Assembly: GCF_023898315.1 (NCBI RefSeq)
Contig: NC_064615.1
Coordinates: 1,185,769,413 to 1,185,833,412, forward strand
DNA: 64,000 bases
From: Schistocerca nitens
Lineage: Eukaryota > Arthropoda > Insecta > Orthoptera > Acrididae
Direction: 5' to 3'
Shown here one piece after another: positions 1 to 11,169 of this stretch. A program made the position numbers and the translations under genes. The stretch's first letter is position 1. Each line of letters begins with the position of its first letter. Under the pieces are notes generated by a model that saw only the letters and a list, made by a program, of their open reading frames with translations, searched no databases and was not told the origin of the DNA.

Positions 1-620
1 ATCTGTTTTCTCTGATGAAAAGAATGAGGCAATGCTTGCCGATTAGCCGTGAAAGAAGGAGGATGTATATGTATGTATTGTTGAGCGAGTCGCCATCTTG
101 ATGAGATTCTGTATGAGAAGGAATTTAATATATGAACTAAACTAAAGTAAGTATGTTTGCGTATTATTTAACTCATTATTATTGACAGTGTCTGCTTACT
201 ACGCCGTGTTGGACGGGATCAGTGGGGAACGTCTGATTTACACTGGACGAACCTGCCGTTTTGTATGCTCAAGATATCCAGTTTATTACTTCAAATAAAT
301 AGGCTAACACGGTCTTACCAGCAGATCTCCGGTCTTCCCCATGTGATCACCGAAAGTTAATAATTATTACAAATGTTTTCAGGACATCGACTGACAATTT
401 TCGTCGCACCGAGACTTTGAAATTGCTTCACTGCCTTATGGAATTTAAGTTAAGCTCAATTTAATCAGGATAGAACAGTACTGAACTGTGTGAAAGTGAT
501 AAGCCTGCTTTGTGAATGAAAATTCCCTTAACATACGCATGTTTTTACTATCCTGTTCAGTGAAGCTAAATCAGGCCGGTGTGAGAGAGGTTTTTAAATT
601 TTAGATCCCACAAAAGATAT
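1..620. other. Unassigned AT-rich stretch
   Basis: No convincing coding frame, RNA gene or recognised repeat is visible here. It leads into the dead Tc1 transposase that begins near 621 and may hold that element's 5' untranslated part and terminal repeat, but I could not find a matching inverted terminus. Confidence 0.4.
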
Positions 621-1660
621 TGTCTGACTTTGATAAAGGTGAGATTGTAGTCTATCGCGATTGCGGTTTATCGTATCGCGACACTGCTGCTCGCGTTGGT
701 CGAGATCCAATGACTGTTAGCAGAATATGAAATCGGTGGATTCAGGAGGATAATACGGAACGCCGTGCTGGATCCCAACGGCCTCGTATCACTGGCAGTC
801 GAGATGACAGGCATCTTATCCGCACGGCTGTAACGGATCGTGCAGCCTCGTCTCGATCCCCGAGTCAACAGATGGGGACGTTTGCAAGACAACAACCGTC
901 TGCACGAACAGTTCGACGACGTTTGCAGCAGCATGGACTATCAGCTCGGAGACCGTGGCTGCGGTTACCCTTGACGCTGCATCACAGACAGGAGCGCCTG
1001 CGATGGTGTACTCAACGACGAACCTGGGTGCACGAATGGCAAAACGTCATTTTTCGGATGAATCCAGGTTCTGTTTACAGCATCATGATGGTCGCATCCG
1101 TGTTTGGCGACATCGCGGTGAACGCACATTGGAAGCGTGTATTCGTCATCGCCACACTGGCGTATCACCCGGCGTGATGGTACGGGGTGCCATTGGTTAC
1201 ACGTCTGGGTCACCTCTTGTTCGCATTGACGGCGCTTTGAACAGTGGACGTTAGATTTCAGATGTGTTACGACCGGTGGCTCTACCCGTCATTCGATCCC
1301 TGCGAAACCCTACATTTCAGCAGGATAATGCACGACCGTATGTTGCAGGTCCTGTACGGGTCTTTCTGGATACAGAAAATGTTCGAATGCTGCCGTGGCC
1401 AGCACATTCTCAGGATCTCTCACCAACTGAGAACGTCTGGTCAATGGTGGCCGAGCAACTGTCACGTCACAATATGCCATCACTACTTTTGATGAACTGT
1501 GATATCGTGTCGAAGCTGCAGGGGCAGCTGTACTTGTACACGCCATCCAAGCTCTGTTTGACCCAATGCCCAGGCGTATCAAGGCCGTTATTGCGGCCAG
1601 AGGTGGTTGTTCTGGGTACTGATTTCTCAGGATCTATGCACCCAAATTGCTTGAAACTAT
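621..1660 (+). pseudogene. Fossil Tc1-type transposase (DD34E)
   Basis: A broken transposase of the Tc1/mariner superfamily, the enzyme that cuts and pastes such elements into TA sites. An N-terminal helix-turn-helix can be read near 624-730 (LSYRDTAARVGRDPMTVSRI), followed by a stop codon at about 726-728. The catalytic core follows: FSDESRF near 1052-1072, then QQDNARP near 1318-1338, then an ENVW block near 1430-1441. By my count 34 residues separate the second Asp from the Glu, the usual Tc1 spacing. Stops and frame changes lie between the N-terminus and core and again near 1254, so it cannot make protein. It belongs to a different subfamily from the two near-identical Tc1 copies at 34 and 58 kb. 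I did not find its terminal repeats. Confidence 0.8.
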
Positions 1661-1890
1661 AATCACAAGTCAGTTTTAGTATAATATATTTGTCCAATGA
1701 ATACCCGTTTATCATCTGCATTTCTTCTCGGTGTAGGAATTTTAATAGCCAGAAGTGTATAAAGAAGTCCGATTTTACTGCATTCATTATGTTTTCCACA
1801 TCCACAATGCCTTCTTGGGTCCACTCAGTTTTCAGTTGATCTTGGTGAATGTCAACCAGGTTACTGCAAATCACAGCACCTTAGCTGTAA
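1661..1890 (-). pseudogene. LINE ORF1 (gag-like) fragment
   Basis: The minus strand carries an open stretch that resembles the ORF1 protein of Jockey/I-type LINEs just upstream of the zinc knuckles. It reads VDIHQDQLKTEWTQEGIVDV and resembles a frame near 15800 on the minus strand (VTCRDMVDVPKEELKDEW). In these LINEs ORF1 is the RNA-binding, particle-forming protein. Only about 70-130 codons survive, with no zinc knuckle and no ORF2 nearby. It abuts the dead Tc1 element on one side and a SINE on the other. Confidence 0.5.
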
Positions 1891-1891
1891 T

Positions 1892-2084
1892 TCAAATGGC
1901 TCTGAGCACTATGGGACTTAACTTCTGAGGTCATCAGTCCCCTAGAACTTAGAACTGCTTAAACCTAACTAACCTAAGGACATCACACACATCCTTGCCC
2001 GAGGCAGGATTCGAACCTGCGACCGTAACAGTCGCGCGGTTCCGGACTGAAACGTCTAGAACCGCTCGGCCACCACGGCCGGCC
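1892..2084 (-). repeat. tRNA-derived SINE, family 1, full length
   Basis: Minus-strand copy of the commonest repeat in the window. The head has a tRNA-like A box (GTGGCCGAGCGG) and B box (GGTTCGAATCC). The body has GATGTCCTTAGGTTAGTTAGG and the 3' end reads GTGCTCAGAGCCATTTGAA. Pol III internal promoters of this kind are standard for SINEs. It joins directly to a fragment of the inverted-arm repeat at 2085, with the same junction as the copy at 32406, so the two share one insertion event. Confidence 0.9.
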
Positions 2085-2309
2085 CACATTTTCATAATAC
2101 TTGGGAATGATACATGAAAGGAAGTAAATATAGATCTTTTCGAAGTCAAATGTCGCTAATATCCTACGTGTTAAAATAGGCTCAGTCGTCTTACAGATAC
2201 TTAATGCTTTATTAAGATAGACTGCCGTCGTGAAGATTTTATAGTAAGCTGAATTTAATTTGTATTAGTACAGTGAATATTTTAATTGCGATTTTCATTA
2301 GTTTACTGA
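2085..2309 (-). repeat. Fragment of the 30-41 kb inverted-arm repeat
   Basis: About 225 bp match the inner part of both arms of the large inverted repeat (near 32180-32405 on the plus strand and 39410-39636). They share blocks such as AATATTTTAATTGCGATTTT and AGATACTTAATGCTTTATTA. The piece lies between a full SINE on one side and a SINE head on the other. See the finding on this chimera. Confidence 0.85.
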
Positions 2310-2343
2310 AGCGCCTAGAACCGCTCGACCAAACCGGCCGGCT
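2305..2343 (-). repeat. Isolated SINE head (family 1)
   Basis: Only the first ~38 bp of the SINE are present, ending at CTTCAGT. The copy then switches into the arm-repeat fragment at a short shared ACTGA/GCGC sequence. No SINE body follows. Confidence 0.75.
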
Positions 2344-2789
2344 TACAAGTTATTGTTTAGTACATAGTACATCGAATTTATGATAGGATTGATGTAAAGA
2401 ATATATGAACTTACGTGTAACTTAATGTGTTAATCTATTAACTTAATGTATTAGCTCCCATACATTCTTCACTAGGAAAATAAAGATATACATAAATGCT
2501 GTGCATAAACTAAGACAGATACTAGACATTGTGATTAAGAAATTCATTTACATTATAATAACGTCCATCCAGAAGTAACTCCCTTAGTTTATCTTTCCAA
2601 TGATATCTGTGTTAGGAGAGCATCAAAAATACTGTTGCCACTGTACAAGGCCCCTTTCTGCACACTATACTCTTTTTTTACATGATAGGAGATGTCAAGT
2701 TTCCTGTATGTGTGTGTGTGTGTGTTCTGACTTTGTGAGTGCTCAGGGTCGAAGTTATCAGCGTCCTGACCCATTTTAGAAGGAACGAA
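2344..2789. other. Unassigned AT-rich stretch with a (GT)n run
   Basis: No gene recognised. A short (GT)n microsatellite sits near 2706-2724. The remainder is AT-rich with no long frame. Confidence 0.4.
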
Positions 2790-4095
2790 TGTGAATAAGA
2801 TCGCTAAAATTGTTACACGCAGTGAGGATTTAACCTAAAAAACGACACTCGTGCACTCACGCCCACCTCACTCGCAAAGTCACTCTGTCTCGCACGCATT
2901 AAAACTACCGAGGGAGCGCGGAGCTGCTGTGCCCGCTGGCGAAACACGAGTGAAGCGACAGAGGAGCCAAAACAACGGCAAAGGCAAAAAAACATGGGTA
3001 AGAAAAATCACCGTGGAAACACATTAAGCCCATCTCTCTAAAATCTTGGGAGAAATGTTGGGGAATTCTAAAACTTTAAAACTGTAACCACATTCGTTGG
3101 AAAGTCACTAATGATTGAAGCCAGGTCTGTCGGCAGATCTGCCGCTATCCTCAGGTCTGAAAATAAAACGCAGTCTGGTAAAATGTGGCGCGCAGTGATC
3201 CGTACGCCACAAGCATAACACACCGGAGGGTTCTCTAGCCGGAGCAAGAAACCGTGCGTCTTAGGGCTGTGACGTACGCGAAGACGAGTGAGTGAGTGAG
3301 GAGAAGCTCGTCCCGGCTGTGCTGCTGGAGGCGGGTGAGGCTCTGCTGGCTGCCCCACTGCCCACCTCTGTGTCTGAACAGCGAGCCAATGGCGTGCAGG
3401 ACGAGCCGCACTCCACTAGCTGAGCTCCTTCCCCAGCCGTTGCACTACGAGGAGTGTGTCCTGCACATTGTGGACTTCTTCATCTGCTGGGTGAGGAAGT
3501 TGCAAAGAGTGATGACGATTCAGAGAATCGGAATAGACGAGGAATTTCGTACCCGAATCGCGCGTCATTTGCTCCAGTGAGCACGAGATGGCATTTAAGG
3601 ACATCGAGGTCTTTAGACGGAGCACAAGCTGGGTTTCTGTCAAGGATGGGGAAGGGAATCGGCCGCCCCGTTTCCTAGGAACCTGTTGCCTGGAGCGATT
3701 TAGGGAAATCGTGGAATGTCTCAACCTGGATGACCGGAAGCGGGTTTGAAACGTCGTCCTCTCGAATGCGAGTCCAATGGGCTAACGATTGCACCGCGTC
3801 ACTCGGTAAGATCGCATATTGTTCTGCGTCGAAGACAGTAAAATCGCGAGGCACTCGGACCTCGAGGACACGATCAGGGAAAACAACAGAGCAGCGTGCA
3901 GAGTCCTCCGACTTCGAAAAACACGTAAAGAGTTGTGGTGCTCACATAAAATGTTCTTAAATATTGTATTAAGAAAATACGCAGGACTACAGCCTCTCAG
4001 GTACTGCACTATATCTAAAATTACTCTGGGCTTCTGCAATAGCTAGAGTGGCAGATGGTTAAATTCCTGGATTTGGGTTCGAACTGGCTCCACAC
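2790..4095 (-). mobile_element. LINE (I/Jockey-type) 3' part with RNase H
   Basis: Minus-strand 3' portion of a non-LTR retrotransposon, the same family as the copy at 61.8-64 kb. Between 3724 and 3416 the frame shows an RNase H-like segment (FLVYSDSLNRHHSLQL) of ORF2; RNase H degrades RNA in the RNA/DNA hybrid. Between 3358 and 3068 comes the C-terminal Cys/His block (VCYACGVRITARHILPDCVLF) found after RT/RNase H in these elements. The 3' UTR runs to about 2790. Upstream RT and endonuclease are absent and frames are broken, so the copy is dead. Presence of RNase H argues for the I-group rather than RTE or CR1; I could not assign a clade firmly. Confidence 0.7.
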
Positions 4096-4199
4096 GAATA
4101 GTAGAGCAACCTTCGTTTTGACCAATTTTTTAATGCGGGTCGACTACATCGGGAGCAGGTACGAACTCGGGGGCAAAGCTACTGTTCTCCTTTGATTGA

Positions 4200-5500
4200 C
4201 ACGTACTCGACCTATTGTTCTGTGAAGTGCTTCTCCGTGTCCCCCATTTCCTTTTCATTGACAGGCACTTAACCTATTGGGTCTGTTTTCGTGTACACAG
4301 TTAGAATTCTTCGAGTGTTATAATGACGTCACAGAACACCAAGGCCCGCTCACGCTGGTCCCATACGCTGTGGTACCGTCCACCGCTGAGAGAGATGTTC
4401 CAATGCTTCCCAGAATAGCACGGGGTGCATTGTTCCTAGCGATCCTTTCGCCATTGTTATCTGTAGACGAGACTTTCAGCGGTAAAATTATTTTTCACAT
4501 ATCGCTAAACTGCATTGACAGTTAAATTCCGCAAAAGTTATCTACAGATCATCAAACACATACAAGACTCACAAGAATACCATTACCAGTGGAACTACAA
4601 TTAAATATTACGATTGCTGCTACAGTCTGACACCGATCGATGTACAGGTAATGTCTCCTCTTGATGGCTGTGGTTCTGGAAAGAATCTCATTACCTTGCA
4701 AATTCCATAGTGTCACAAAAATACTTAATGTGCGCATTTGCAGGAATCTTCGTGATGTCTCGGCTTGTATGCACGTAAATATTTGCCCTAACAGGACCTG
4801 TTTACGAAAATAGCGCAGAATAACGTCGAATGCATTTTTCCTCGCGCTCCCAACGTGGCAGCCCGTCCATCACGTGTTACGCTTCCTGCTGCCTGTACAC
4901 ACTCACGAAAACACCGTTAATCATAAAAGCATTCTTGTTGTTTGAAAAGAGAGCACTCTCTACTCACAGACGGGCGGAAATCAGAACAGTTACACAAACA
5001 CAATTCGAAGTACTGTCTTACAGAAGAGAAAAAAAATGGCCGGAATTTTCGGTATCCTACAGCTACAGGTCTGGAGATGTCCTAATACCACAGTGCCGGA
5101 TGAATCGTGGCATCCCCGCTAGAGATGGATGGTTTGCTTCAACTTGTCTTTGACCACTTGCTTTCTCAGAATGTTCCGTACATAGCTTGCCTCCATCTTG
5201 TTCGAATCAGTTTGTCCTACATCGCAGCACAATGGAAGTCTTGTGAATGAATAGAGCTTAATGATTGTGTTTTGTACAGATCACCATATTGTATCGACAA
5301 TTAAACTTTGCAACTTGCCCTACATACCGTAAAATACAGAAAGACTCTTACGCAATTACACTGCTCCCCCACTGTGACCAGGAGCTCGAATATTAGAGCG
5401 CGAAACAGATCTTCAGCCCAGCAATATATCACCGCATACCGAGTCGATGTACATACATTTCCTATCCTGCGCCATACAAAATCATCCCTTTTACATCATT
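4200..5500. repeat. Unidentified dispersed repeat, copy 1
   Basis: This non-coding stretch shares many blocks with 11170-12130. Examples are CCTGTTTACGAAAA (4798 and 11669), CGAGACTTTCAGC (4467 and 11930), AATTACACTGCT (5354 and 12039) and GCAATATATCACC (5421 and 12107), in the same order. No domain, terminal repeat or tRNA head was seen. The frames that can be drawn through it are not conserved between copies. Confidence 0.55.
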
Positions 5501-5852
5501 TGTACATACACCGCAAAGACAGACAGCACAGTATATACCCCTTGCAGCACTGGGTATTTCCACGAGAGGTCGGCGGTCATCCGACCCCGACGGGTGACCA
5601 GAGCACTCTCAGTGGACCGAAGTCACTCTCAGAACTGTTCTACAAATTCGAACTCGTTTCCCCTTGCCACAAAGGCGTTACTGTTTCTGGTCCGGACCTG
5701 CTTGCTTGCTTGGTTTTCTGCACCTTTCTCCAAACTCGGGGATTACAAGAACACTTGTATTTTCGCATGGTTTGCCATAATACTATACCATTTTCGCGGT
5801 ACTTCTCGATATGAAGCACACAGCAGCATGCTACCGATCACTTGTGCAACGT

Positions 5853-6219
5853 AATTCTGAAGATATACTAACTAACTAACTAACTAACTCCGTCTACAGG
5901 CCGCAAGCGACCCATCGGGACCATCCGACCGCCGTATCATCCTCAGGTGAGGATGCGGATAGGAGGGGCATGGGGTCAGCACACCGCTCTCCCGGTCGTT
6001 ATGACGGTTTTCATTGACCGGAGCCGCTACTATTCGGTCGAGTAGCTCCTCAATTGGCACCACGAGGCTGAGTGCACCCCGAAAAATGGCAACAGCACGT
6101 GGCGGCGGGATGGTGACCCATCCAAGCGCCGGCCACGCCCGACAGCGCTTAACTTCGGTGATCTCACGGGAACCGGTGTATCCACTGTGGCAAGGCCGTT
6201 GCCCAATTCTGAAGATATA
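5853..6219 (-). repeat. 5S rRNA-derived SINE (SINE3 type) with 15-bp TSD
   Basis: On the minus strand the element starts at 6204 with a 5S rRNA-like head: GGCAACGGCCTTGCC, then GATCACCGAAGTTAAGC, then CGCTTGGATGGGTCACC. These match in order the 5' end, internal region and C-box region of arthropod 5S rRNA, as I recall it. A unique body follows, and the 3' end is a (GTTA)n tail at 5868-5889. Perfect 15-bp TSDs (AATTCTGAAGATATA) flank it at 5853-5867 and 6205-6219, showing LINE-style retrotransposition. The (TTAG)-like tail suggests a partner LINE with a similar 3' repeat. The forward-strand frame through it is only a shadow. Confidence 0.85.
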
Positions 6220-8742
6220 GGCTGGAAATTATTTCTCTACAAACCCCAAACTTTAGCGAGGTGGGGCGTGCTGTAAACCACTTACTAACTAGAAACTTGT
6301 CATGTCTGGGAAGACATTTACGCAATAAACTCGAGAAAAATAGAGAAAACTGATATTTCCACTCGCAAATACCGATGCCAGTGATATAGCAGATTCCAAA
6401 TCATCGCTATAATTTACAAGGTCAACTAGGGTGTTTCTCATGTCTAGAGATCCGGAAAACGTGTCTTCCACAAGCTAGATGCACACACCACAATCGATTT
6501 TCCCTCAACTAAATAAAGGCGCAAAATGTGCAGAAGCAGTCGACCGAGCAATTTACATGGGAGGGGATGATGGTCCAACGCAAACACATGTCCATATTGA
6601 ATCTTCTCAAATTTCCACGCAATCACGAAAGCTATCCAACACATACTAAGCATTAGTTCGCTATTCAACTGTCTAGAGGACAACAGTTAAGTCTGTTACA
6701 TTCCTAGACACCAAGAGGCCTCTGCATTCGGACGGCTCCTACAGTTAACAGGAAACGTGAATCCTTCCTGCCACAAGTCACCAGCACTGCACGCCAAGCA
6801 AGCACAGACAGAATCGTCCTAGGAAAAAAAAGCGGCCTCATATGTAATTGATCACTATACTTACAATTAAATGTTCGATAACGGTTTCAGTTGAATGACA
6901 TTCGACAATGACCGAAGTATCGGAAATACACCCTGCTGATGGCTGTGACTCTGAAAATAGAAATATCTGTACCATTCTTATGACTTGACATACTCCTCCC
7001 TTTGCATACTTTAGAACACGAAGACATACTTTATAAGCCTGATACTCAAGGCGAACCTATCACGCAACCCCTACTACTACTAAGTATGATGCTTCATCAA
7101 TAATTGATTGCCTACAATACAAAATAATACCGAGAGAAAATCAGCGATGGATGGACATGTCTCATAAGCTTTTCTTGTGAGTGCTACCACTGCATCTTAG
7201 AAAGAGAGACGTAATCGGCCAGATGTTAAAAACCCGACCGTAACAACTACCATATGTTACTGTCACAAGTGGTCATGGTTCTACAGGTGCACACAAGTAT
7301 CCATGTTGAAAGCTATACTGGCTTTATAAAACGAGGTACGACATTACCTCTGAATGAGATGGTTTTTCTATCTGGACAAATACCGAGACGGCGGTCGCTG
7401 GAGTGTATATTATCAGACCAGCACTCCAGTTACACACAGCCCACGATGCAACCTCATGATAAAATTGCTGAATTTTGACAGTGATTCGGCTAAAGTACGT
7501 GGTATGTAAGCGGTATTCGCGACTTTCTCACACCACCCCAGATAGATATTTCTATAGTACTTGTAACGTATTCTGACTCCACTGAGTTATAGGCGATGAC
7601 AAACAGTAGTTGAAGATGATGTGCTGATTGAGGTCGTAAGGAAATGTACACTAGCTTTACAGATATCTAGTGTTACACTATCTGCTAGAATGCACTGGAT
7701 CACACTCACAAGCGAATCATATTTCTGGCACTCTCGTATCTCGAAACGAGACACCTTTCTCGAACATGTCTGCTACAGTAAAATTCCAATGTGGTTTTAG
7801 TCAGCCCCTACACATCTTGCAACTGACCCCTTTTTTACAGCTTAGCGCATGTGATCCTTCCAATTTAAGTGGGAACTGAGCAGAAGTTGGAAAAAGACAT
7901 CCACCACCTTCTGCAACCCGTGTAGGAACAGAACGACCTGACTTAGTGCAACAGGAGTTTGTTTTGACCATTCGGTGGAAATGTGGGCATTGTGGCGCAC
8001 CTCCAAACTAGACAGAGGCACTACAGTTCGAAGCAGATCCGTGTCCATTCACATTTATCTCCCCAACATGCTATCATCGTTATTCTGTGCCATCTAGGAG
8101 AAGAAAAATTACGAACTGTTAAAGCTCCACTAACTTCATCCGATATAGAACTCACCTAGGCGTCGTTGCATGCACGATTACGAATAGCTGCGATATGGGT
8201 CTGGCGCAGAGAGAGAGAGTTGTTGCAATGCTTCCTAGAATAGCATTCCTAACGGGACACCCCATCCGTCATCGAATTTACCAATCTGCTGCTGCTGCCT
8301 ATGCGGGACGATCCTATTACATATACAGCTTTTGATGCATTCCAGAGGGCAGTTTAAGGTTTCACCACCCAGACTGTAGGATGATGACCGTATCCCACAG
8401 ACTATACTGTAACTCGCAACAGACGCTCCCTGTGGCCCAGCGTCATTGTTTGAAACATTGTCTTCTAACACGCTTTGTACACTGCCATACATTTTGTTTT
8501 TCTGCTACGACTTCGAGGTCTGTACCAGGCCCTAAACTGACATTAAGACGCTCTGATCCACGGCCTCTCACAGAAAACTAGACATCGCACAGTGTAAATC
8601 ATTTTGTTACTGCGGCTACCATAACACCCGACACGCAGTGGATGATTGTAAATAAAACAAGGAAACTGGAAGAGTTTTTCAGCGTTGGCGTAGGTCTCCA
8701 AACTAATTTTAACTCATCTGTCATAGTCGTGGAATAGCTGAT
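6220..8742. other. Non-coding stretch with traces of the dispersed repeat
   Basis: I recognise no gene. Short blocks recall the repeat family of 4.2-5.5 and 11.2-12.1 kb: a GATGGCTGTG block near 6938 (also near 4661), and AATGCTTCCTAGAATAGCA near 8227 (compare 4402). The copies are too diverged to delimit. Confidence 0.35.
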
Positions 8743-8753
8743 GACTCTACATT

Positions 8754-8942
8754 GGCTGGCTCTGAGCACTATGGGACTTAACATCTGTGGTCATTAGTCC
8801 CTTAGAACTTAGAACTACTTAAACCTAACTAACCTAAGGACATCACACACATCCATGCCCGAGGCAGGATTCGAACCTGCGACCGGAGCGGTCACGCGGT
8901 TCCAGACTGAAGCGGCTAGACCGCACGGCCACACCGGCCGGC
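8754..8942 (-). repeat. tRNA-derived SINE, family 1, with TSD
   Basis: Full-length minus-strand copy with A box and B box at the 8942 end. Perfect 11-bp TSDs (GACTCTACATT) sit at 8743-8753 and 8943-8953. Confidence 0.92.
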
Positions 8943-8953
8943 GACTCTACATT

Positions 8954-9549
8954 CCGTTTCGACTGATTCATCATATTTCAGTCATGTACGCGATCACTGT
9001 TTTGGTGCTACCCACCCCAGGAGATGCTGTCCACCCACCAAAACGCTTTCTCCAACTTAAAAAGGGATATCAGTCAATCATTATGTGGTAACCAACAGCC
9101 TGCCAGTGCGCAGATGGGATGGAAAAGGCACCATCAATCTACTCTAATAACAAACATCACAACTGATAGTGTGAACAATTTTAGCAATTTTACAGTAATA
9201 CCAACACCGACCAATCATGTGACAACATGTTTCCCAGTTTCAGTGTCATAACTAAACCACCCCTTCTCGACTTTGCAAGTATCATTGTGAACGTGGATAA
9301 ATCGCTGCGCAGTAGGCCCATTCATTGGTAATTCTCGAACAGATACACAATCAAAGTATATCAGACAGAGCTCTATGTATTTCTAACACCTCGAGCATTG
9401 TGCTTAATTTACGATCTATCTCTCTGCTTATGGGAGTCACAGAGCATCCTCCCTGTCTCAGGGTAACAGACCGACCTCACACAATCATTCACCGTCCTGC
9501 CCTGCAGCACCGTTAGAGAGTTAATCTCCAACCGATCAGAAGAAGACCG
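8954..9549. other. Unassigned stretch
   Basis: No gene, RNA or repeat recognised. Short frames lack any conserved motif. Confidence 0.35.
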
Positions 9550-9563
9550 CTACATTCCACATC

Positions 9564-9787
9564 GTCCGCAGCTCGTGGTCGTGCGGTAGCGTTCTCGCTT
9601 CCCGCGCCCGGGTTCGATTCCCGGGTTCGCGGGTTCGATACCCGGCGGGGCAGGGATTTTCTCTGCCTCGTGATGACTGGGTGTTGTGCGATGTCCTTAG
9701 GTTAGTTAGGTTTAAGTAGTTCTACGTTCTAGGGGACTGATGACCATAGATGTTAAGTCCCACAGTGCTCAGAGCCATTTGAACCAT
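9564..9787 (+). repeat. tRNA-derived SINE, family 2
   Basis: It has a different tRNA-like head (A box GTGGTCGTGCGGTAGC; B box GGTTCGATTCC, with a partial duplication GGTTCGATACC). An extra segment (TTTTCTCTGCCTCGTGATGA) follows, and then the same body and 3' end as family 1 (GATGTCCTTAGGTTAGTTAGG ... CAGAGCCATTTGAA). Imperfect 14-bp TSDs flank it: CTACATTCCACATC at about 9550 and TTACACTCCACATC after the 3' end. A second copy lies at 17842. Confidence 0.88.
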
Positions 9788-9802
9788 ATTACACTCCACA
9801 TC

Positions 9803-11169
9803 ACCTGAATGAATTGAGCCCTCCGAGTCCCAACCCACCGAAGTACACAAGATTTCTCGAGATGCACCCATGTCGAGGGGGTTAGTACACCTTATGGATG
9901 TATATTAGTAACGGATTTCTATGTGTTGTTATGTAATAGCAGACTGTTAAGAAGAACAAGAATCGAATGATTTTTTATGCGCAATGGAGCTCCAGACGGA
10001 TGGAGTTCGACGCATTTTTACGTAAATCAACCAAGCTATCAACTCTAAAGAATTGTTCTAGGATAAGTAGCCGGAAGGTATTGGTAAGAGAGAACATAAA
10101 CACACGCACTCCTAAGGCTACAATGCTCTGCACTTAAAACTAGCTATAATGCTAGATTTCTTGCGTTTCCGATCAATCAGTAGTATGGAATGTAGCACTG
10201 TTAATATACCAATGTATGAAATATATTTAAAGCTGATCACATACATCCTTCTTCCCGGTTTCTCTACGATAAAGTGTGTTATCGAACCATAAAACGAAAA
10301 AACTACTTTCTTAAAATATGGGCTCTGTGTGATACGAGTACAATATCGCTTTCCAGAGATGTATAGTGCCCACTGTTCACATCCGATCACGGTTCGGAAT
10401 TTATACTATGCCTGCACCAGCCCTATGCAAAATGATCGTTAGTAGCAGGGTATACATCCTACAAGGAAACACAAACGTATAGCAGCAGTGACCGACATGT
10501 GGAAATTACAAGTCTTCCGTTGCTAACTCTGTAAAAGCACATCTGTCATGGAAATGTATACGCGAGGATTGCAACGCCTCACAAGCACCTATTGCTATCT
10601 TAGTTATGAAGTGAAGTCTTGATTTTACACTCAAGATGCGACACGGGGATGGAGTACATCGCATAAGTCATAGTTCGTTTAGAGGAATGTGCCACATTTC
10701 ATCACATACGTGATGGAAGTCCTCTGATGACCGACAGGTTTACCATTAACGATCGCAAGTAAACAGTGCTTTGAACCACATACAGAACATGTGGTTGTAT
10801 ACAAGTCGGATGCAAGCTATGTCGCGTGACTGATGCATCCTGCCAGAACAGTGGAAAAATTGACCTGCAGCAACTTCCCCCTCCCTAGAATGCATCATCA
10901 GTCTACCATTAAATCATACAGCTCCATGTCAATCGTTCACCCTGTCCACTCTCTGTTATCCTTTAGCACAGATGCATGTAAGTTTAGAGGTGGATGGTTC
11001 TCTGTCTTCCTGAAAAGCATCAAATACAGTAGTCAACTCGCGTGTATCACTGATACATCAATAGACATACAGTATAACGCTGCCTCGACGGAGAAAAAAA
11101 TCGACTGCTTCCCTGATTCCCTTTGCTTTCATGTAGATGTATTCCCGGATTCATCTTGAAGCCACATAT
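9803..11169. other. Unassigned non-coding stretch
   Basis: No gene recognised on either strand. It is AT-rich, with short frames of no recognisable composition. It may contain a further decayed copy of the dispersed repeat, but I could not align one. Confidence 0.3.

Noticed and set aside
1970-2084. tRNA gene calls on SINE heads (A and B boxes present)
   Set aside because: The heads are repeated with common bodies and TSDs and lack a proper acceptor stem, so they are SINE promoters, not tRNA genes.
6014-6220. 68-codon frame near 6.1 kb
   Set aside because: Lies across the 5S-derived SINE, antisense to the 5S head.
9700-9730. Telomere-like TTAGG motifs (CCTTAGGTTAGTTAGG)
   Set aside because: Present in every SINE body as a fixed sequence, and not a tandem TTAGG array.
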